DNA of 64,000 nt from Bacteroidales bacterium. GTDB lineage: Bacteria; Bacteroidota; Bacteroidia; Bacteroidales; F082. The translations under genes were made by a program, and so were the position numbers. The first letter of the stretch is position 1, and each line of letters opens with the position of its first letter. Under the pieces are notes generated by a model. It did no database searches. It saw nothing but the letters and a program-made list of their open reading frames with translations, and was not told the origin of the DNA. Below, in pieces: positions 61,822 through 64,000 of the stretch. The stretch lies in assembly GCA_017394865.1 (NCBI GenBank), contig JAFPWT010000016.1:1-64000 (forward strand), written 5' to 3'.

Positions 61822-63212
61822 TGCCCCAAGACAGCATACAACAAGTCATCGACACCATCGACACCATCGCCAACGATTCCGTTGCCCAAGAGTTGGTGCA
61901 GCAGACGGCCAAGGCTAACGCAGATTCCAACACTGGACTGGTCATCGCCTTCATCGGTCTGCTCATCTTCGCTGCGCACTTATTCACGGAGATCTTCAGC
62001 CGGAAACGCATCCCCGATGTACTGCTATTGATGATCATCGGCCTATTTCTTGGCCCAATCTTCCACTTGGTGAAGCCAGAGTATTTTGGGTCGGTGGCTA
62101 GCGTCTTTACCACAATCACCCTTGTTATCATCCTGTTCCAGAGCGGCACCGAGCTGAACTTCAACACCTTGTTGAACTCCATCCGAGGTACAGCGAAGCT
62201 CACGCTGATCAATTTCTTCATCACGATGATTGTAGTGGCGCTCCTGGGATTGATCGTAAAACTCGACTTCCTCACCAGCCTGATGCTGGGTGCCATCCTC
62301 GGCGGCACCTCGTCGGCAGTGGTCATCCCCATGGTGAGCCAGTTGAAGATCAGCCAGAAAGGAGGTACCATTCTCATCCTTGAGTCGGCATTCAGTGATG
62401 TGCTATGCATCGTCTTCGCTTGGGCTTACCTGCAAGCCATCCAGTCGGGAGGCGCAATGAATGTCGGCAAGGTTCTTGGTGACATCATCTCCTCCTTCAT
62501 CCTGGCTACCGTCATCGGCGTAATCTCTGCCATCCTTTGGTCGTATGTGCTTGAACGCGTACGCCACGTCAAGAACTCCATCCTGACCACGCCAGCCTTC
62601 GTTTTCATCGTCTACGGTTTCAATGAATGGTTGGGGTTCAGCGGTGCCATCGCAGCGCTGGCTTTTGGCATTGGCATGGCCAACATCGACTCCATGTACA
62701 ATAGCGGCATCGTGATAAAGAAAATGTTCAAAAACGGTGAACCGACCAAGCTCAACGAGACCGAGAAACAACTCTTCAGCGAGGTCGTTTTCCTGTTAAA
62801 GACCTTCTTCTTTGTATATATCGGTGTCAGCATCCAGCTCAACCAACTTGTTCCCATCTTAATGGGTCTGGCCATCGCTGTAGTGCTGTTTGCATTGCGC
62901 ATCCCCATCGTCATGGCATCTGTCCATAGTAAGAAAGACAGCACCATGCCCATTGAGGACAAGATCTTCATGTCGGGCATTGTTCCCAAAGGACTGGCGG
63001 CGGCTGTACTGGCCACCATCCCAGTGCAGAAAGGCATCGAAGGCGGCGAAATGATCCAAAACATCGTGTTTGCCGTCATCCTGTTCAGCATCATCTTTAC
63101 TTCCGTGCTGGTACCCGTACTAGAAAAAGACAACGCCATCAGCCGTTTCTACAAGCGTTGGTTCACCCCCAAAAAGGATCCTACGATCAAGGAAATACTC
63201 GAAGAAGAATAA
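61818..63212 (+). CDS. Cation:proton antiporter (CPA1/NhaP-like), copy 1
   Basis: A 464-residue membrane antiporter with about 12 helices. The first ~30 residues are polar and the fold starts at TGLVIAFIGLLIFAAH. RIPDVLLLMIIGLFLGP and ILFQSGTELNFNTLL are typical of the family. The transport-site region reads LILESAFSDVLCIV, with D194 at the place of the CPA1 Asn-Asp Asp (here Ser-Asp). GGTSSAVVIP is the preceding unwound region. The ATG at 61818 overlaps the protease stop. Ion (Na+ or K+) not resolved. Confidence 0.85.
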   Translation: MMPQDSIQQVIDTIDTIANDSVAQELVQQTAKANADSNTGLVIAFIGLLIFAAHLFTEIFSRKRIPDVLLLMIIGLFLGPIFHLVKPEYFGSVASVFTTITLVIILFQSGTELNFNTLLNSIRGTAKLTLINFFITMIVVALLGLIVKLDFLTSLMLGAILGGTSSAVVIPMVSQLKISQKGGTILILESAFSDVLCIVFAWAYLQAIQSGGAMNVGKVLGDIISSFILATVIGVISAILWSYVLERVRHVKNSILTTPAFVFIVYGFNEWLGFSGAIAALAFGIGMANIDSMYNSGIVIKKMFKNGEPTKLNETEKQLFSEVVFLLKTFFFVYIGVSIQLNQLVPILMGLAIAVVLFALRIPIVMASVHSKKDSTMPIEDKIFMSGIVPKGLAAAVLATIPVQKGIEGGEMIQNIVFAVILFSIIFTSVLVPVLEKDNAISRFYKRWFTPKKDPTIKEILEEE

Positions 63213-63230
63213 TCCAAGTGAAAAACGAAG

Positions 63231-64000
63231 ATGGACAGTACCAATCAAATAGGAGCCTTCAACGCTGCCAATGCAGCCTATAACGATTTGTCATCAAGCA
63301 AGATCGGCCTGATTATTGCCATCATCGGTCTGCTCATCTTTGCCGCCCACCTGTTCAGCTCCATCTTCAGCAGAAGAAGAATTCCCGACGTGCTATTCCT
63401 GATCCTGATCGGGTTAGTACTCGGCCCACTCACCCACGTGGTCGATCCTGATAGAATCAAACTTTTGGGGAGCATCCTCTCAGCCGTCACCTTGGTGCTG
63501 ATTCTATTTGAAAGTGGGATCCAATTGAGTTTCAACACTTTAAAAGACTCATTTTGGCCTTCTCTGAAACTAACAGCGGCAAACTTCATTATCTCGGCCA
63601 TAGCTGTATGGCTAGTGGCTTGGCTAGCGTTGAAGATCGATCCTATCATCAGTTTGATGTTGGGTTGCGTACTAGGCGGCACCGCCTCGGCTGTGGTCAT
63701 CCCTACCGTGCGACAACTCCGGATGTCGCAGAAAAGCGCCACCATCCTGATCCTGGAAGCCGCCATCGGCAACGTGTTTAGCATCGTGCTTGCCTTGGCC
63801 TTATTGGCAGCCATCAAGTCACAACACGTTGAGTTCGGAATGATCTTCGGCAACATCTTCTCTTCATTCATCATTGCCACCGTCATCGGCCTCTTCGGCT
63901 CTATCTTCTGGGCATTGATTCTGGACAAGGTACGCGAAATCAAGTATTCCGTTCTCACAACTCCCGCCTTCGTCTTTATCATCTACGGCATCAACGAATG
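63231..64000 (+). CDS. Cation:proton antiporter, copy 2 (partial, runs off window)
   Basis: A second antiporter begins at ATG 63231, 18 bases after copy 1, and stays open for 256 codons to the window end. It is a paralogue: GLIIAIIGLLIFAAHLFSSIFSRRRIPDV matches copy 1 closely, and GGTASAVVIPTVRQL aligns with GGTSSAVVIPMVSQL. The transport-site region reads LILEAAIGNVFSIV, so residue 181 is Asn where copy 1 has D194. It may be non-pumping, of altered specificity, or a heterodimer partner. The C-terminus is not visible. Confidence 0.85.
   Translation, partial: MDSTNQIGAFNAANAAYNDLSSSKIGLIIAIIGLLIFAAHLFSSIFSRRRIPDVLFLILIGLVLGPLTHVVDPDRIKLLGSILSAVTLVLILFESGIQLSFNTLKDSFWPSLKLTAANFIISAIAVWLVAWLALKIDPIISLMLGCVLGGTASAVVIPTVRQLRMSQKSATILILEAAIGNVFSIVLALALLAAIKSQHVEFGMIFGNIFSSFIIATVIGLFGSIFWALILDKVREIKYSVLTTPAFVFIIYGINE

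Overview
The window looks like the chromosome of a Bacteroidales bacterium (phylum Bacteroidota), probably an uncultured gut, rumen or oral lineage. Four things point there. Many start sites are preceded by TAnnTTTG -7 boxes, mostly TATCTTTG or TATTTTTG. Four secreted proteases carry type IX secretion (T9SS) C-terminal sorting domains. There are many lipoproteins with short N-terminal signals. Several families are typical of the phylum, such as BFN-UVR protein, DUF47-Pit-DUF47, meso-DAP dehydrogenase and membrane pyrophosphatase. The first ~31 bases are the 5' end of a 16S rRNA gene on the minus strand, so the window (probably the contig) begins at a ribosomal operon. No phage, transposase, CRISPR array or tRNA gene was seen.

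Layout. 1-324: 16S end, rRNA promoter/leader and a perfect 32-nt palindrome. 325-6459 (-): tripartite RND efflux operon (TolC, membrane fusion protein, RND pump) followed by a PII-like protein and a DUF1508 protein. 6581-10959 (-): 5'-nucleotidase, aldose 1-epimerase and ABC-F ATPase. 11023-14708: a hybrid histidine kinase (+) and an NtrC-type regulator (-), convergent with overlapping stops. 14800-15684 (-): coiled-coil lipoprotein. 15901-20559 (+): agmatinase-family hydrolase, DUF47-Pit-DUF47 phosphate module and nicotinate phosphoribosyltransferase. 20560-30937 (-): a tightly packed run of CPA2 antiporter, topoisomerase III, three paralogous transmembrane Ser/Thr kinases with a CsgG/LpoB-like protein between two of them, and an L,D-transpeptidase. 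31048-33282 (-): membrane pyrophosphatase. 33480-36777 (+): BFN-UVR protein, nucleoside permease, ThyA and DHFR.

36854-44266 (-): three consecutive C10 (streptopain-like) proteases with T9SS domains, then a Bacteroidetes-specific secreted protein (44358-45623, -). 45723-46460 (+): helix-hairpin-helix protein. 46478-50807 (-): sodium symporter and uracil phosphoribosyltransferase, then a FemAB/GNAT-like protein and a polysaccharide-deacetylase-like protein. 50909-55276 (+): DnaX, M13 metallopeptidase and PlsC-like acyltransferase. 55249-58328 (-): GH3 glycosidase and meso-DAP dehydrogenase. 58429-64000 (+): a gingipain-like C25 protease coupled to two tandem cation/proton antiporters, the second running off the window.

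The most unusual block is the kinase array at 20.5-26.9 kb. Three kinases share an almost identical cytoplasmic catalytic half, but each has a different extracytoplasmic half: a paralogous-domain-like module, a formylglycine-generating-enzyme-like module, or a PQQT-repeat linker with an acidic tail. They lie next to envelope proteins, which suggests a set of envelope sensors feeding one kinase output. Other points of interest are a 10-bp phased TTGTGGA array upstream of the agmatinase gene, the C10 protease tandem, and an antiporter pair in which the second copy has Asn where the first has the expected transport Asp.
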